From Solirubrobacter taibaiensis (GTDB lineage: Bacteria; Actinomycetota; Thermoleophilia; Solirubrobacterales; Solirubrobacteraceae), in the NCBI GenBank assembly GCA_027587225.1, contig JAPDDQ010000027.1, positions 1-64,000 of the forward strand: a stretch of 64,000 bases of DNA, written 5' to 3'. The notes beneath the pieces were generated by a model. It was not told where the DNA came from, did no database searches, and saw only the letters and a list, made by a program, of their open reading frames with translations. Positions within the stretch are counted from its first letter, which is position 1. Each line of letters opens with the position of its first letter. Of this stretch, positions 52,361-61,072 are shown piece after piece. A program made the translations under genes and the position numbers.

Positions 52361-52927
52361 TCAACCGGTCGCTTGCGTCATCAGCGCCTCCAGCGCGGCG
52401 ATGTGCACGTCCATCGCCGCGTCCACCCGCTCCACCTCGCCGGTGGCGAGCAGGTCCAGGAGCAGTCCGCGTGTCACGGCGATCCCGAGGCGCGCGGCCG
52501 CGGCACCATCCGGAAAGCCGAGTTGCGTGAAGATGGTCGCGGCGGGTTCCAGCCACGCGTCGATGATCCCTTCCAGCAGCGCGACGGTCCCGGGCCGGCC
52601 CTGCAACGCCTGCCCGTAGAGCTCGAAGAAGAGCCGCTCGTTGGCCCACAGCGCCTCGTGCGAGATGTGCTTCCACCACGCGCGCATGGCGTCGCCGGGA
52701 GACGCACCCGGATCGGGGACGACGACCAGCGCACGCTGACGCTCCTCCACCGTCTGCACGACCGCGACGAGTAGCCCTTCGCGCCCGCCGAAGTGGTGGA
52801 TGAGCATGCGGTGGCTGGACCCGATCGCGCTTGCGAGCTCACGCAGCGAGAGGTCGCTGATGCCGCGCTGCGCGATGTGGTCGATCGCGGCGTTGAGCAG
52901 TCGTTCGCGGGGGTTGACGCCTGCCAT
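52361..52927 (-). CDS. TetR family transcriptional regulator
   Basis: The 188-residue protein (ATG 52927; a TTG at 52933 is also possible) has a TetR DNA-binding domain (RERLLNAAIDHIAQRGISDL, LRELASAIGSSHRMLIHHFG) with a large C-terminal helical domain. It is divergent from the SRPBCC gene with only 23 bases between; the dyad TGTACC-N4-GGTACA in this gap is the likely operator. Confidence 0.9.
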   Translation of the reverse strand: MAGVNPRERLLNAAIDHIAQRGISDLSLRELASAIGSSHRMLIHHFGGREGLLVAVVQTVEERQRALVVVPDPGASPGDAMRAWWKHISHEALWANERLFFELYGQALQGRPGTVALLEGIIDAWLEPAATIFTQLGFPDGAAAARLGIAVTRGLLLDLLATGEVERVDAAMDVHIAALEALMTQATG

Positions 52928-52935
52928 GGGCAAAG

Positions 52936-52951
52936 TGTACCGTGTGGTACA
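52936..52951. promoter_or_regulatory. TetR operator between divergent genes
   Basis: TGTACC (52936-52941) and GGTACA (52946-52951) form a perfect inverted repeat with spacer GTGT. It ends on the first base of the SRPBCC start codon, so binding would block both divergent promoters. Confidence 0.6.
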
Positions 52952-53400
52952 TGTCCTCCCCAGTCACTGTCTCCGTCGATGTCCCGCAGAACCGCTCCGA
53001 CGTCTACGCCTACCTCGACGTCATGGCCAACCACGAGGCCTTCACCGATCACATCCTCACCGAGTGGCAGGTGTCCGGCCCGGCCACCGGCGTCGGCGCG
53101 AGGGCCAACGTCGTCACCAAGTCCGGTGGGATGAAGGACCCCGCCGAGATCGAGGTCATCGAGGTCGAACCCGAACGGATGATCCGCGAGCGCAACAAGG
53201 GCGCGAAGGGCAAGCGCGTCGCCACCGGCACGTACGTGCTCTCCGACCTCCCGGACGGTGGCACCCACATCGAGTTCACGTTCATCTTCGAGGAGGTCCC
53301 GGCGATGGAGAAGCCGCTCGTCCCGCTCATGCGCAGGATGATCCGCAAGGGCAACGAGCGCGCGATGGAGCGCCTGGCGGAGCAGCTCGCCGTGGCGTAG
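52951..53400 (+). CDS. SRPBCC-fold (START-like) protein
   Basis: The 149-residue protein has the typical SRPBCC outline: TVSVDVPQNRSDVYAYLDVM at the N-terminus, WQVSGPATGVGARANVVTK, strands ending in TYVLSDLPDGGTHIEFTFIF, and the long C-terminal helix MRRMIRKGNERAMERLAEQL. Such proteins bind hydrophobic ligands in a cavity; the ligand may be the same as that of the divergent TetR. ATG 52951 is at the operator. Confidence 0.85.
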   Translation: MSSPVTVSVDVPQNRSDVYAYLDVMANHEAFTDHILTEWQVSGPATGVGARANVVTKSGGMKDPAEIEVIEVEPERMIRERNKGAKGKRVATGTYVLSDLPDGGTHIEFTFIFEEVPAMEKPLVPLMRRMIRKGNERAMERLAEQLAVA

Positions 53401-53413
53401 GCTCGCGTCGAGC

Positions 53414-54382
53414 ATGTCGGCGCGGCTCCTCCTCGCGATGGTGAGCCTGCTTCTCGCGCCCGTCTCAGCGGACGCGAGCGAGGTGCTCGCCACCGTGCCC
53501 GGCGCGGAACGGCTGTCGGCCTACGACGGCTGGATCGTGCTCTCGGTCGCCGGTCCTGACCAGCAGCGCAGGCTTGTCACGTGGCACGACGGGGTCGTCG
53601 CGCCACTGAACGTCCGGCCGAATCCGGACATCTTCGACCACGACGTCGGCCCCGACACGCACGGGCGCCCGACGGTCGTCTACTCACGGTGCGTCAGACG
53701 TCCGCGCGGCTGCGATCTGTTCGCCGTGACGCTCGGTGAGGGCGTGGAACGGCGGCTGCCAGTGTCGCGAGCGCGCACCAGCGAGTTCGCGCCCGCGATC
53801 TGGGGCGACATGCTCGTGTTCGGCCGACGCGCCGCCGGTCGACGCCGCGCGGATGTCGTGCTGACCCAGGCGGGACGGCCCGTCCGGCGGCTCGGCGTCG
53901 GGACGCTCCCGTCGCCGTGCGCGGACGTCGAGTCATGCGAGGGGCCCGGGGAGGGCTTTCCCTCCGAGAGTGATCTTGGGCCCGAGATCGTCGCCTACAA
54001 CTGGCGGCTCGTTGGCGGCAACGCCATCTTCGGGGACAGCTCGGAGCTGCGCGTCGCGCGCCTGGACGGTCGCCGGGCCCGGATCGCGGCCGTGGGGTGG
54101 GGCGATGGGACGTGCGGGGCGGGCATGTCGACGCCGAGCGTCGCCGGTACCGGCGTTCGCTACGGACGCTCCAGCTGCGGCACCACGTCCGCCGAGCGGT
54201 TCGAGCTCGCGGGCCTACGCCGCTTCCGCGCCCCGGTCCCCGACGCGCAGGTGTACCACGCGCTCGCCTGGGACGGGGATGTGTTGTACGACGCACGGTT
54301 CACGGGCGAGCTCGTGCGTCTCGGGCCGCCGGCGTGGCAGGAGGTGCGGGGCGGCGAGCCCCGCCCGCCGCTCGAAGGCTGA
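53414..54382 (+). CDS. Secreted propeller-like protein
   Basis: The 322-residue protein begins with a signal peptide (RLLLAMVSLLLAPVSADA) and has strand blocks such as YDGWIVLSVAGPDQQRRLVT, GRPTVVYSRC, GDMLVFGRRAAGRR and PEIVAYNWRLVGG, with six cysteines in pairs. It fits an exported propeller. It starts 13 bases after the SRPBCC gene, so the genes may form an operon with the following PD40 protein. Confidence 0.65.
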   Translation: MSARLLLAMVSLLLAPVSADASEVLATVPGAERLSAYDGWIVLSVAGPDQQRRLVTWHDGVVAPLNVRPNPDIFDHDVGPDTHGRPTVVYSRCVRRPRGCDLFAVTLGEGVERRLPVSRARTSEFAPAIWGDMLVFGRRAAGRRRADVVLTQAGRPVRRLGVGTLPSPCADVESCEGPGEGFPSESDLGPEIVAYNWRLVGGNAIFGDSSELRVARLDGRRARIAAVGWGDGTCGAGMSTPSVAGTGVRYGRSSCGTTSAERFELAGLRRFRAPVPDAQVYHALAWDGDVLYDARFTGELVRLGPPAWQEVRGGEPRPPLEG

Positions 54383-54421
54383 AGCGGCGCGGAGGTCCGG
54401 CCGCTGCGCCACGATCCCGGC

Positions 54422-55777
54422 ATGCTGGAGACCATCGCCCTGTCGCTCGCGTTCGCGATGCCCGCTGAGATCGCGTTCACGTCGGACACGGGCATCTTCA
54501 GCCTGAAGGCCGACGGGAGTGGCCGCGCGCCGCTCGTCCTGGCTCCCAGGGGCGAGGTCGTGAGCGGCGCGGCGTGGTCCCCCGACGGGACCCGGCTCGT
54601 CTACGACCAGGGCGACGAGGACACCTCGCGCCTGATGCTCAAGGACGCCACCGGCACGCGCGAGCTCACCACCCGCCGGGCCGGCGTGTCCGACCTCGGG
54701 GCCGTCTGGTCACCCGACGGGAGCACGCTGCTGTTCACGCGCTTCACGCTCACCGAGACGACGATCACGACCCAGATCGTCACGCGTGAGATCGCCACCG
54801 GCGCCGAGCGGGTGCTCGTCACGCAGGACGCGGGCAACCGGCTGGCGTCCGTCAACGCACCCACCTACTCGCCCGACGGCGCCACGATCGCGTTCACGTA
54901 CGGTCGCTACGACCGCGACGTCTACTTCCTGCCCGAGATCCGCACGATGCCGGCAGCCGGCGGACCGGCGAAGACGCTGATCAGGCGAGCCCAGGGCCCG
55001 AGCTACTCGCCCGACGGGACGCGCATCGCGTACGGATCGATCGCCGACCACAACGGCGACTCCTGCGGCTCGGATCAATGCTCGTGGGCCGCTGAGCTGT
55101 ACGTGGCCAACGCGGACGGGACGGGGCCGCGGCGACTGACCAAGGACGAGGGCGGCCTCGGCGTCCCGCGCTGGTCCGCGGACGGCAGCCGCATCCTGTT
55201 CGCCTCCGACCGCAACCTGCCCGACGCGAACTCGACGGAGCTGTACTCGGTCGCCCCCGACGGCAGTTGCCTCACCTGGCTGACGAACGGCGTCCCGTCG
55301 TCCGGCGATCCGGCCTGGCGACCCGGCAGCGGCGACAGCTTCAGCGCGAACTGCGATCCGAAGGCCCGGCCCGCCACCTACACGCCCCCGAAGCCGAACC
55401 GCTACCGCGCGAACCTGTGGCTCGGTGCCAAGTACAAGGGCCTGCTGCTGACCCACGTCTCGCGTGAATCGCTGTGGTACTCGGACTGCGAGCGCTTCAG
55501 CGGCTGCCCGGACGACGTCAGCCTGACCGCCAACAACCCGTGTCAGCGCAGGCACTCGTCGCAGTACAAGCTCAGCGTCCGCCGCGGAATGCTCGTTGCC
55601 GACTACGGGGGAGACACAGGGCCGCTGTTCTTCGGCGGCAGGATGGCCACGCTCGCCCCGCCGGGCGTCACGGACCTCAAAGTGTTCCGGCGCGAGACAC
55701 CGCGGATCCCGCGCACGTTCCTCGCCGCTCTCACCGCCACGCAGCGGGCGAAGCTCAAGCCGTACCGTGTCTGCTGA
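54422..55777 (+). CDS. TolB/PD40 beta-propeller protein, probably exported
   Basis: The 451-residue protein contains PD40 repeats: AAWSPDGTRLVYDQGD, AVWSPDGSTLLFTRFT, PTYSPDGATIAFTYGR, PSYSPDGTRIAYGSIA, PRWSADGSRILFASDR, with a C-terminal beta domain holding several Cys pairs. The N-terminal hydrophobic stretch (ETIALSLAFAMPAEIAFTS) is short for a signal peptide. PD40 proteins bind peptides or glycans; no catalytic residue is seen. Its stop lies directly before the coxS-like ATG. Confidence 0.8.
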   Translation: MLETIALSLAFAMPAEIAFTSDTGIFSLKADGSGRAPLVLAPRGEVVSGAAWSPDGTRLVYDQGDEDTSRLMLKDATGTRELTTRRAGVSDLGAVWSPDGSTLLFTRFTLTETTITTQIVTREIATGAERVLVTQDAGNRLASVNAPTYSPDGATIAFTYGRYDRDVYFLPEIRTMPAAGGPAKTLIRRAQGPSYSPDGTRIAYGSIADHNGDSCGSDQCSWAAELYVANADGTGPRRLTKDEGGLGVPRWSADGSRILFASDRNLPDANSTELYSVAPDGSCLTWLTNGVPSSGDPAWRPGSGDSFSANCDPKARPATYTPPKPNRYRANLWLGAKYKGLLLTHVSRESLWYSDCERFSGCPDDVSLTANNPCQRRHSSQYKLSVRRGMLVADYGGDTGPLFFGGRMATLAPPGVTDLKVFRRETPRIPRTFLAALTATQRAKLKPYRVC

Positions 55778-56254
55778 ATGCAGATCAGCGTCTCGGTCAA
55801 CGGTGTCGAGCACACTCGCGACGTCGAGCCGCGGCTCTTGCTCGTGCACTTCCTGCGCGACACGCTGCGGCTGACCGGCACGCACTGGGGGTGCGACACC
55901 TCCAACTGCGGGACCTGCGTCGTGCTGATGGACGGTGAGCCCGTGAAGTCGTGCACGGTGCTCGCGGCCACGGCCGAGCGCTACGAGATCACGACCGTCG
56001 AGGGCCTCGAGCGCGACGGCGTGCTCGACCCGGTGCAGCAGGGCTTCCACGAGGAGCACGGGCTGCAGTGCGGGTTCTGCACGTCGGGGATGATGCTCAC
56101 CGCCCGCGCGCTGCTGGACCGCAACCCGGACCCGAGTGATGACGAGATCCGCACGGCGATCTCCGGTCAGATCTGCCGCTGCACGGGCTACGCGATGATC
56201 GTGCGCTCGATCCGCTGGGCGGCCGAGCATCCCGACGTACCGCCACGGGCGTAG
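55778..56254 (+). CDS. coxS: [2Fe-2S] small subunit of a molybdenum hydroxylase (CoxS-like)
   Basis: The 158-residue protein carries both iron-sulfur sites of the CoxS/XdhC-type small subunit: plant-type cluster C39, C44, C47 and C59 (GCDTSNCGTC and KSC) and the second cluster C98, C101, C133 and C135 (QCGFCTSGMM and ICRCTGY). It would pass electrons from the molybdenum subunit to FAD. No large subunit (CoxL) is in the window, and the CoxM genes are 5 kb downstream. The ATG follows the PD40 stop without a gap. C-terminal length is normal. Confidence 0.9.
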   Translation: MQISVSVNGVEHTRDVEPRLLLVHFLRDTLRLTGTHWGCDTSNCGTCVVLMDGEPVKSCTVLAATAERYEITTVEGLERDGVLDPVQQGFHEEHGLQCGFCTSGMMLTARALLDRNPDPSDDEIRTAISGQICRCTGYAMIVRSIRWAAEHPDVPPRA

Positions 56255-56276
56255 TCGCGCGTACGCCGCACAACGG

Positions 56277-57350
56277 ATGCCGGAGGGCGTCCACGGACCT
56301 ATCCTCGGCGAGGTGAGGAACGTCGTCATCGCCATCGTGGTCGCGACCGCGACGGTCGTCATCACCGCGTTCGGGGTGGAGGACGGTGACGCCGACGCGC
56401 TCACCCTGGTGCTGTGCGCGATTCCCGGCCTGGCGCTCGCGTTCCGCACGCGGTTCCCGGTCGGCCAATACGCGGTCGCGCTCGGCGCGGTGTGCGTGTA
56501 CAACGCCACGGGGCAGCCGGGCGGGCCGATGTACGCGGTCGCCTTCGCGTCAGCGCTGCTGATGGTCGCCGAGGCGCGCGCGTGGCTCGCCCCGGTGGCG
56601 ATCGGGGCGGCCGCGTTCATGGCCGCCGAGGTGGTCGACAGCGGCTGGACGGCGCACGCCTTCGCCGCCGGTGCGACGTTCCTGCTCGGCCCGCCGCTGT
56701 TCGGCCAGGCGCTGCGCTTCCAGCAGGCCCGGCGGGAGTTGACGGAGCGCACGCGCGAGGAGGAGGCCCGCCGCCACCTGGCCGAGGAGCGGCTGGAGAT
56801 CGCGCGGGACGTGCATGACGTCGTCGGCCACAGCCTCGCGACGATCGCGCTGCAGGCCGGCGTGGCCGAGCACCTCGCCACGGACGACACGTCGCGTGAG
56901 GCGCTCAAGACGATCCGGCGGCTCTCGAAGGAGTCGCTCGCGGAAGTCGGCGCCATGCTCGACGTGCTGCGCGAGGGAGCCGCGGAACGCGCGCCGGCGC
57001 GGGACCTCGCGACGCTGGTGAGCGAGGTCCGCAACGCGGGGCTCGACGTCGAGCTGCACGCGGACGGCAGCCCGGTCAGCGGCACGGTCTACCGGATCGT
57101 GCAGGAGTCGCTCACGAACGTCGTCCGCCACGCGGGGCCGGGCGCCACCGCACGCGTGCAGGTGCAAACACATGACGGTCAAGTTGAGGTTGAGGTACGC
57201 GACGACGGATGCGGCCCCGGCGCGACGCTGCACGAGGGCAACGGGCTCACCGGCATGCGCGAGCGCGCGGCCAAGCTGGGCGGGACGTTCAGTGCGGGCG
57301 CGGCGACCGACGGCGGCTTCGCGGTGAAGGCGGTGCTCCCGGCGCGATGA
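56277..57350 (+). CDS. Sensor histidine kinase (HisKA_3 type)
   Basis: The 357-residue protein has about five membrane helices in the first 145 residues, a dimerisation/phosphoacceptor domain with H180 in EIARDVHDVVGHSLATI, and an HATPase with GTVYRIVQESLTNVVRHAG, VEVRDDGCGPG and NGLTGMRERAAKLGGTF. Signal unknown. Its stop overlaps the response regulator ATG (ATGA). The coxS-like gene is 22 bases upstream. Confidence 0.9.
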   Translation: MPEGVHGPILGEVRNVVIAIVVATATVVITAFGVEDGDADALTLVLCAIPGLALAFRTRFPVGQYAVALGAVCVYNATGQPGGPMYAVAFASALLMVAEARAWLAPVAIGAAAFMAAEVVDSGWTAHAFAAGATFLLGPPLFGQALRFQQARRELTERTREEEARRHLAEERLEIARDVHDVVGHSLATIALQAGVAEHLATDDTSREALKTIRRLSKESLAEVGAMLDVLREGAAERAPARDLATLVSEVRNAGLDVELHADGSPVSGTVYRIVQESLTNVVRHAGPGATARVQVQTHDGQVEVEVRDDGCGPGATLHEGNGLTGMRERAAKLGGTFSAGAATDGGFAVKAVLPAR

Positions 57351-57994
57351 TCCGGATCGTGCTCGCCGACGACCAGGCGCTGATCCGCGGCGGCCTGAAA
57401 GCGCTGATCGACGCCACCGACGGCATGGAGGTCGTGGGGGAGGCCGCCGACGGCGAACAAGCCGTCCGCGTGGTCGAGGAGACCAAGCCCGACATCGTGC
57501 TGATGGACGTCCGCATGCCGGTCATGGACGGCCTGGAGGCGACGCGGCGGATCACCGAGGCACGCGTGATCGTGCTCACCACCTTCGAGATCGACGAGTA
57601 CGTGTTCGAGTCACTGCGGGCGGGCGCGTCCGGTTTCCTGCTCAAGGAGGAGGAGCCGACCGAGATCCTGCGCGCGATCACGGTCGTCGCCGCGGGCGAG
57701 TCGCTGCTCAGCCCCAGCGTCACCCGCCGCGTCGTGGAGACGTTCGTGTCCGGCCCGGCGATCGACCTCCCCGCGCTGGACGAGCTCACCGACCGCGAGC
57801 GCGAGATCGTCGCGCTCGCGGGCACCGGCCTCTCCAACCAGGAGATCGCCGACAAGCTCGTGATCAGCCCCGCGACCGCGCGCACGCACGTCTCCCGGGC
57901 GATGCTGAAGCTCGGCGCGCGCGACCGCGCCCAGCTCGTCGTGTTCGCGTACGAGTCCGGCCTGGTCCAGCGCGGCATACGCCCGGCGACGTAG
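57347..57994 (+). CDS. NarL/FixJ-type response regulator
   Basis: The 215-residue protein has a receiver domain (LADDQALIRGGLKALI, phospho-acceptor D54 in VLMDVRMPVMDG, VLTTFEIDEYV, LLKEEEP) and a LuxR-type helix-turn-helix (LTDREREIVALAGTGLSNQE, ATARTHVSRAMLKLGARDRA). The start overlaps the kinase gene, which is its partner. The MMPL transporter downstream is a possible target (inference). Confidence 0.95.
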   Translation: MIRIVLADDQALIRGGLKALIDATDGMEVVGEAADGEQAVRVVEETKPDIVLMDVRMPVMDGLEATRRITEARVIVLTTFEIDEYVFESLRAGASGFLLKEEEPTEILRAITVVAAGESLLSPSVTRRVVETFVSGPAIDLPALDELTDREREIVALAGTGLSNQEIADKLVISPATARTHVSRAMLKLGARDRAQLVVFAYESGLVQRGIRPAT

Positions 57995-58043
57995 CGCAAG
58001 AGCCGCTCCCCGCCCGACGACAAATCGCGCCGCGGCGCCGAGC

Positions 58044-60086
58044 ATGGCCGCCATGAAGCCCAGCTCGCCTCTCAGCCGCCTCGGCGGCCTCGCCCACCGC
58101 CGCCGCGGTCGCATGGTCCTCGCCTGGGTCGTCGCGCTCGTCGCCGTGATCGCGCTCGCCCCGCTGCTCTCCAAGGAGGCGGCGACGGACTTCTCCACGC
58201 CCAACTCTGAATCCGAGCGCGTCGAGCAGCTACTCGCCAGCGAGTTCCCCGGCCGCACCGGCGACGTGGTCACGGTCGCGTGGGAGGCGGACGACGCCGC
58301 CGCGCAGCTCCCGCGCATCGAGCAGCTCGCGCGCGACGCCCGCGGCTTGGAGGGGGTCGGTGAACTGCAACCGGCGCGCTATTCGCGCGACGGCACGATC
58401 GGCGTCGCCCAGCTCACCCTCTCCGAGCGCGGCTTCGACATCCCGATCACGACCGGCGAAGGGCTGGTGCGGCTCGCCGACGCCACGAGCGACGACGACC
58501 TGACGATCGCCCTCGGCGGCAACCCGATCCAGGAAGTGGGGGAGGGCGGTGGCGCGCCGGAGAGCTTCGGGCTGATGGCGGCCGCGCTCATCCTGCTGCT
58601 CGCGTTCGGCTCGGTCGTCGCCGCCGGCCTGCCGCTCGCGGTCGCGCTGTTCGGCCTCGGCATCTCCGCGAGCCTCATCGGCGTGCTGGCGAACTTCGTC
58701 GGCGTGCCGGACTTCGCGCCCGCCGTCGCCGGGTTGATCGGGATCGGCGTCGGCGTCGACTACGCGCTGCTCATCCTCACGCGCTTCCGCACCGCGCTCG
58801 ACGACAAGGACGTGCGCGAAGCCGTGATCGAAGCGGTCGAGACGGCGGGCCGGAGCGTGCTGATCGCCGGCACGACCGTGCTCATCTCGGTCAACGGCCT
58901 GTTCCTGATGGGCGTCGACTACCTGCGCGGTGTCGCGCTCGCGACGAGCCTCGCCGTGCTGGTCGTGATGGCCGCCGCGGTGACGCTGCTCCCGGCGCTG
59001 CTGGCGTTCGCCGGGCGCCGCGTGGACCGGCTGCGGATCCCCGGCCTGGGACGCTCGCGTCGGACACCGGCGGCCACCTGGGCCCGCGCCGTGCAGCGCC
59101 GCCCGGTGCTCGCGCTCGTGCTGGCCACCGCGGCCATGCTCGCGCTCACCGCGCCGATCGCGACCCTGCAGCTCGGCTTCCCCGACGCGAGCAACGACAC
59201 CGAAGGCTCCACCACCCGCACGGCCTACGACCTGGTCAGCCGCGGCTTCGGCCCGGGCGCGAACGGCCCGCTCGTGCTCGCCGGTCCGGCCGCAGCGGTC
59301 GAGCGCGTGGATGTGCCGGGCCTGTTCGTGAGCGACCCGCAGGTCTCCGCCTCCGGCGAGAGCGCCCTGCGCATCCTCACCCCGAGCACCGCACCGCAGG
59401 CCCAGGCCACCACGGACCTCGTCCATCGGCTGCGCGACGAGCTGCCGGAAGGTGTGATGGTCGGCGGCACGGCCGCGGCGCTCGCCGACCAGAGCGAGCT
59501 CGTGGCGGGCCGGCTGCCGCTGTTCATCGCCGGCGTCGTCAGCGTGTCGTTCCTGCTGCTGCTGTACGCCTTCCGCTCACCGCTGATCGCGCTCAAGGCG
59601 GGCGCGATGAACCTGCTGAGCGTCGGCGCCGCCTACGGCGTGATCGCGCTGTTCGCGCAGGGCGGGTTCTTCGGCGGCCTGATCGGCATCGAGACGGCCA
59701 CGCCGGTCGCGCCGTTCATCCCCGTGATGATGTTCGCGATCCTGTTCGGGCTCTCGATGGACTACGAGGTGTTCCTGCTCAGCCGCGTGCGGGAGGAGTA
59801 CCTGCGCCACGGCGACACGTCCCGCGCCGTCGCCGAGGGCCTGGCCCGCACCGCGCGCGTGATCACGGCCGCGGCGGCGATCATGGTCGCCGTCTTCCTC
59901 GCGTTCGTCACCAGCGGCGCGGTGTTCCTGAAGCTGCTCGGGATCGGGATGGCGACGGCGATCCTCGTGGACGCCACGATCGTGCGGATGGTCCTCGTCC
60001 CCGCGCTGATGCAGCTGTTCGGCAAGGCCAACTGGTGGGCGCCGAAGTGGCTCGGGGCCACTAGCCCAAGGAGCGCCACAACGTGA
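58044..60086 (+). CDS. MMPL/RND family transporter
   Basis: The 680-residue protein has 11-12 helices in two RND repeats: the first with LMAAALILLLAFGSVVAAGL, IGIGVGVDYALLILTRFR and VLIAGTTVLISVNGLFLMGV, the second with PLFIAGVVSVSFLLLLYAF, MMFAILFGLSMDYEVFLLSR and ITAAAAIMVAVFLAFVTSG. These match MMPL motifs. It probably exports lipids or hydrophobic compounds. ATG 58044, or ATG 58053. It overlaps the convergent LysR gene by 26 bases. Confidence 0.9.
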   Translation: MAAMKPSSPLSRLGGLAHRRRGRMVLAWVVALVAVIALAPLLSKEAATDFSTPNSESERVEQLLASEFPGRTGDVVTVAWEADDAAAQLPRIEQLARDARGLEGVGELQPARYSRDGTIGVAQLTLSERGFDIPITTGEGLVRLADATSDDDLTIALGGNPIQEVGEGGGAPESFGLMAAALILLLAFGSVVAAGLPLAVALFGLGISASLIGVLANFVGVPDFAPAVAGLIGIGVGVDYALLILTRFRTALDDKDVREAVIEAVETAGRSVLIAGTTVLISVNGLFLMGVDYLRGVALATSLAVLVVMAAAVTLLPALLAFAGRRVDRLRIPGLGRSRRTPAATWARAVQRRPVLALVLATAAMLALTAPIATLQLGFPDASNDTEGSTTRTAYDLVSRGFGPGANGPLVLAGPAAAVERVDVPGLFVSDPQVSASGESALRILTPSTAPQAQATTDLVHRLRDELPEGVMVGGTAAALADQSELVAGRLPLFIAGVVSVSFLLLLYAFRSPLIALKAGAMNLLSVGAAYGVIALFAQGGFFGGLIGIETATPVAPFIPVMMFAILFGLSMDYEVFLLSRVREEYLRHGDTSRAVAEGLARTARVITAAAAIMVAVFLAFVTSGAVFLKLLGIGMATAILVDATIVRMVLVPALMQLFGKANWWAPKWLGATSPRSATT

Positions 60087-60990
60087 CGTGCGGGGCGCGC
60101 CGGGCGCCGCCCACGGCCCCGGCGCGCCCGGACGAGATGGCCTGCGTCGCCTCCGGCGTGGTGGCGAACCGCTGAAGCGCCAAAGCCGCCGGGAGTGCCC
60201 GGCCGAGGCCCAGCGTCGACGCGTGCCACATCTCGAGGATCGGCGTGCCGCGCACGTCCAGGCGCACAAGCGCGCGGCGGCGGACCTCGTCGGCGACGGC
60301 GTGGGCGAGGGTCAGCACGATGCCCTCGCCGGCCGCCGCGGCGGCGATCGCGGCCGCGCCGGACGAGAACGTGGACACCCGCGGCGTGAGCCGGTGCCGG
60401 GTGAAGAACCCTTCGAGGTCGTCCGCCGTGAGCCAGTGCTCATCGCCCAACGCCGCCGGAGCGATGGCGCGTGCGGTCGCCAGCGGGTGCGAGGGCGCGG
60501 CGACGATGATGAATCGGCAGCGCAGGAACGGCGCGGCGGCGATCGAGCTCGCCGCGCCCGGTGAAGGCCCGAGCGCGATGTCCGCCCGCCGGTGCTCGAG
60601 CGCCTCGGCGAACGCGGCACCTGGCAGTTCGGTGAGTGACAGCTCCAGCTCGGGGTCGCGCGCGGCGAACGCGTCGATCAACGGCCCGACGTGCTCGGCC
60701 ACCGTGGGCGTGGCGGCGACGACGAGCCGGCGCGACTCCGAGGCCACCGACCTCCGCGCCTGCTCGGCCAGGCTGAGGATCTCGGTCGCGAGCGTCGCGA
60801 GCTTGCGCCCGCCCGGCGTCAGCGCGATCCCGCGGCCGTGACGCACGAACAGCTCGTCACCCAGTTCCTTGCGCAGCGCGGCCACCGCGACGGACACGGC
60901 GGGCTCGGTGACCTCGAGCTCCGCGGCGGCGGCCTTCACCGATCCGTGGCGGGCCACGAGGACGAAGGACTGCAGCTGGGCAAGGGTCAT
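60061..60990 (-). CDS. LysR family transcriptional regulator
   Basis: The 309-residue protein has a LysR helix-turn-helix (LQSFVLVARHGSVKAAAAEL, VTEPAVSVAVAALRKELGDE) and a substrate-binding domain (about 90-295). ATG 60990 was preferred by family alignment (MTLAQLQSFV). It is divergent from the first CoxM gene with 82 bases between and is probably its regulator; similar pairs are seen in cox gene clusters. Confidence 0.9.
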   Translation of the reverse strand: MTLAQLQSFVLVARHGSVKAAAAELEVTEPAVSVAVAALRKELGDELFVRHGRGIALTPGGRKLATLATEILSLAEQARRSVASESRRLVVAATPTVAEHVGPLIDAFAARDPELELSLTELPGAAFAEALEHRRADIALGPSPGAASSIAAAPFLRCRFIIVAAPSHPLATARAIAPAALGDEHWLTADDLEGFFTRHRLTPRVSTFSSGAAAIAAAAAGEGIVLTLAHAVADEVRRRALVRLDVRGTPILEMWHASTLGLGRALPAALALQRFATTPEATQAISSGRAGAVGGARRAPHVTLWRSLG

Positions 60991-61003
60991 AAGCGATCGC
61001 TTA
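60990..61003. promoter_or_regulatory. 14-bp palindrome in the LysR-coxM gap
   Basis: TAAGCGATCGCTTA is a perfect palindrome starting on the LysR start codon. A T-N12-A dyad here is a plausible LysR box serving both the regulator and the divergent cox genes. Confidence 0.45.
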
Positions 61004-61072
61004 GGTCCAGTTGACAAGGCGACCATAACACCGGCAATGTGCGTATCAGCACGACCGATGGGGAGGAGAGCC

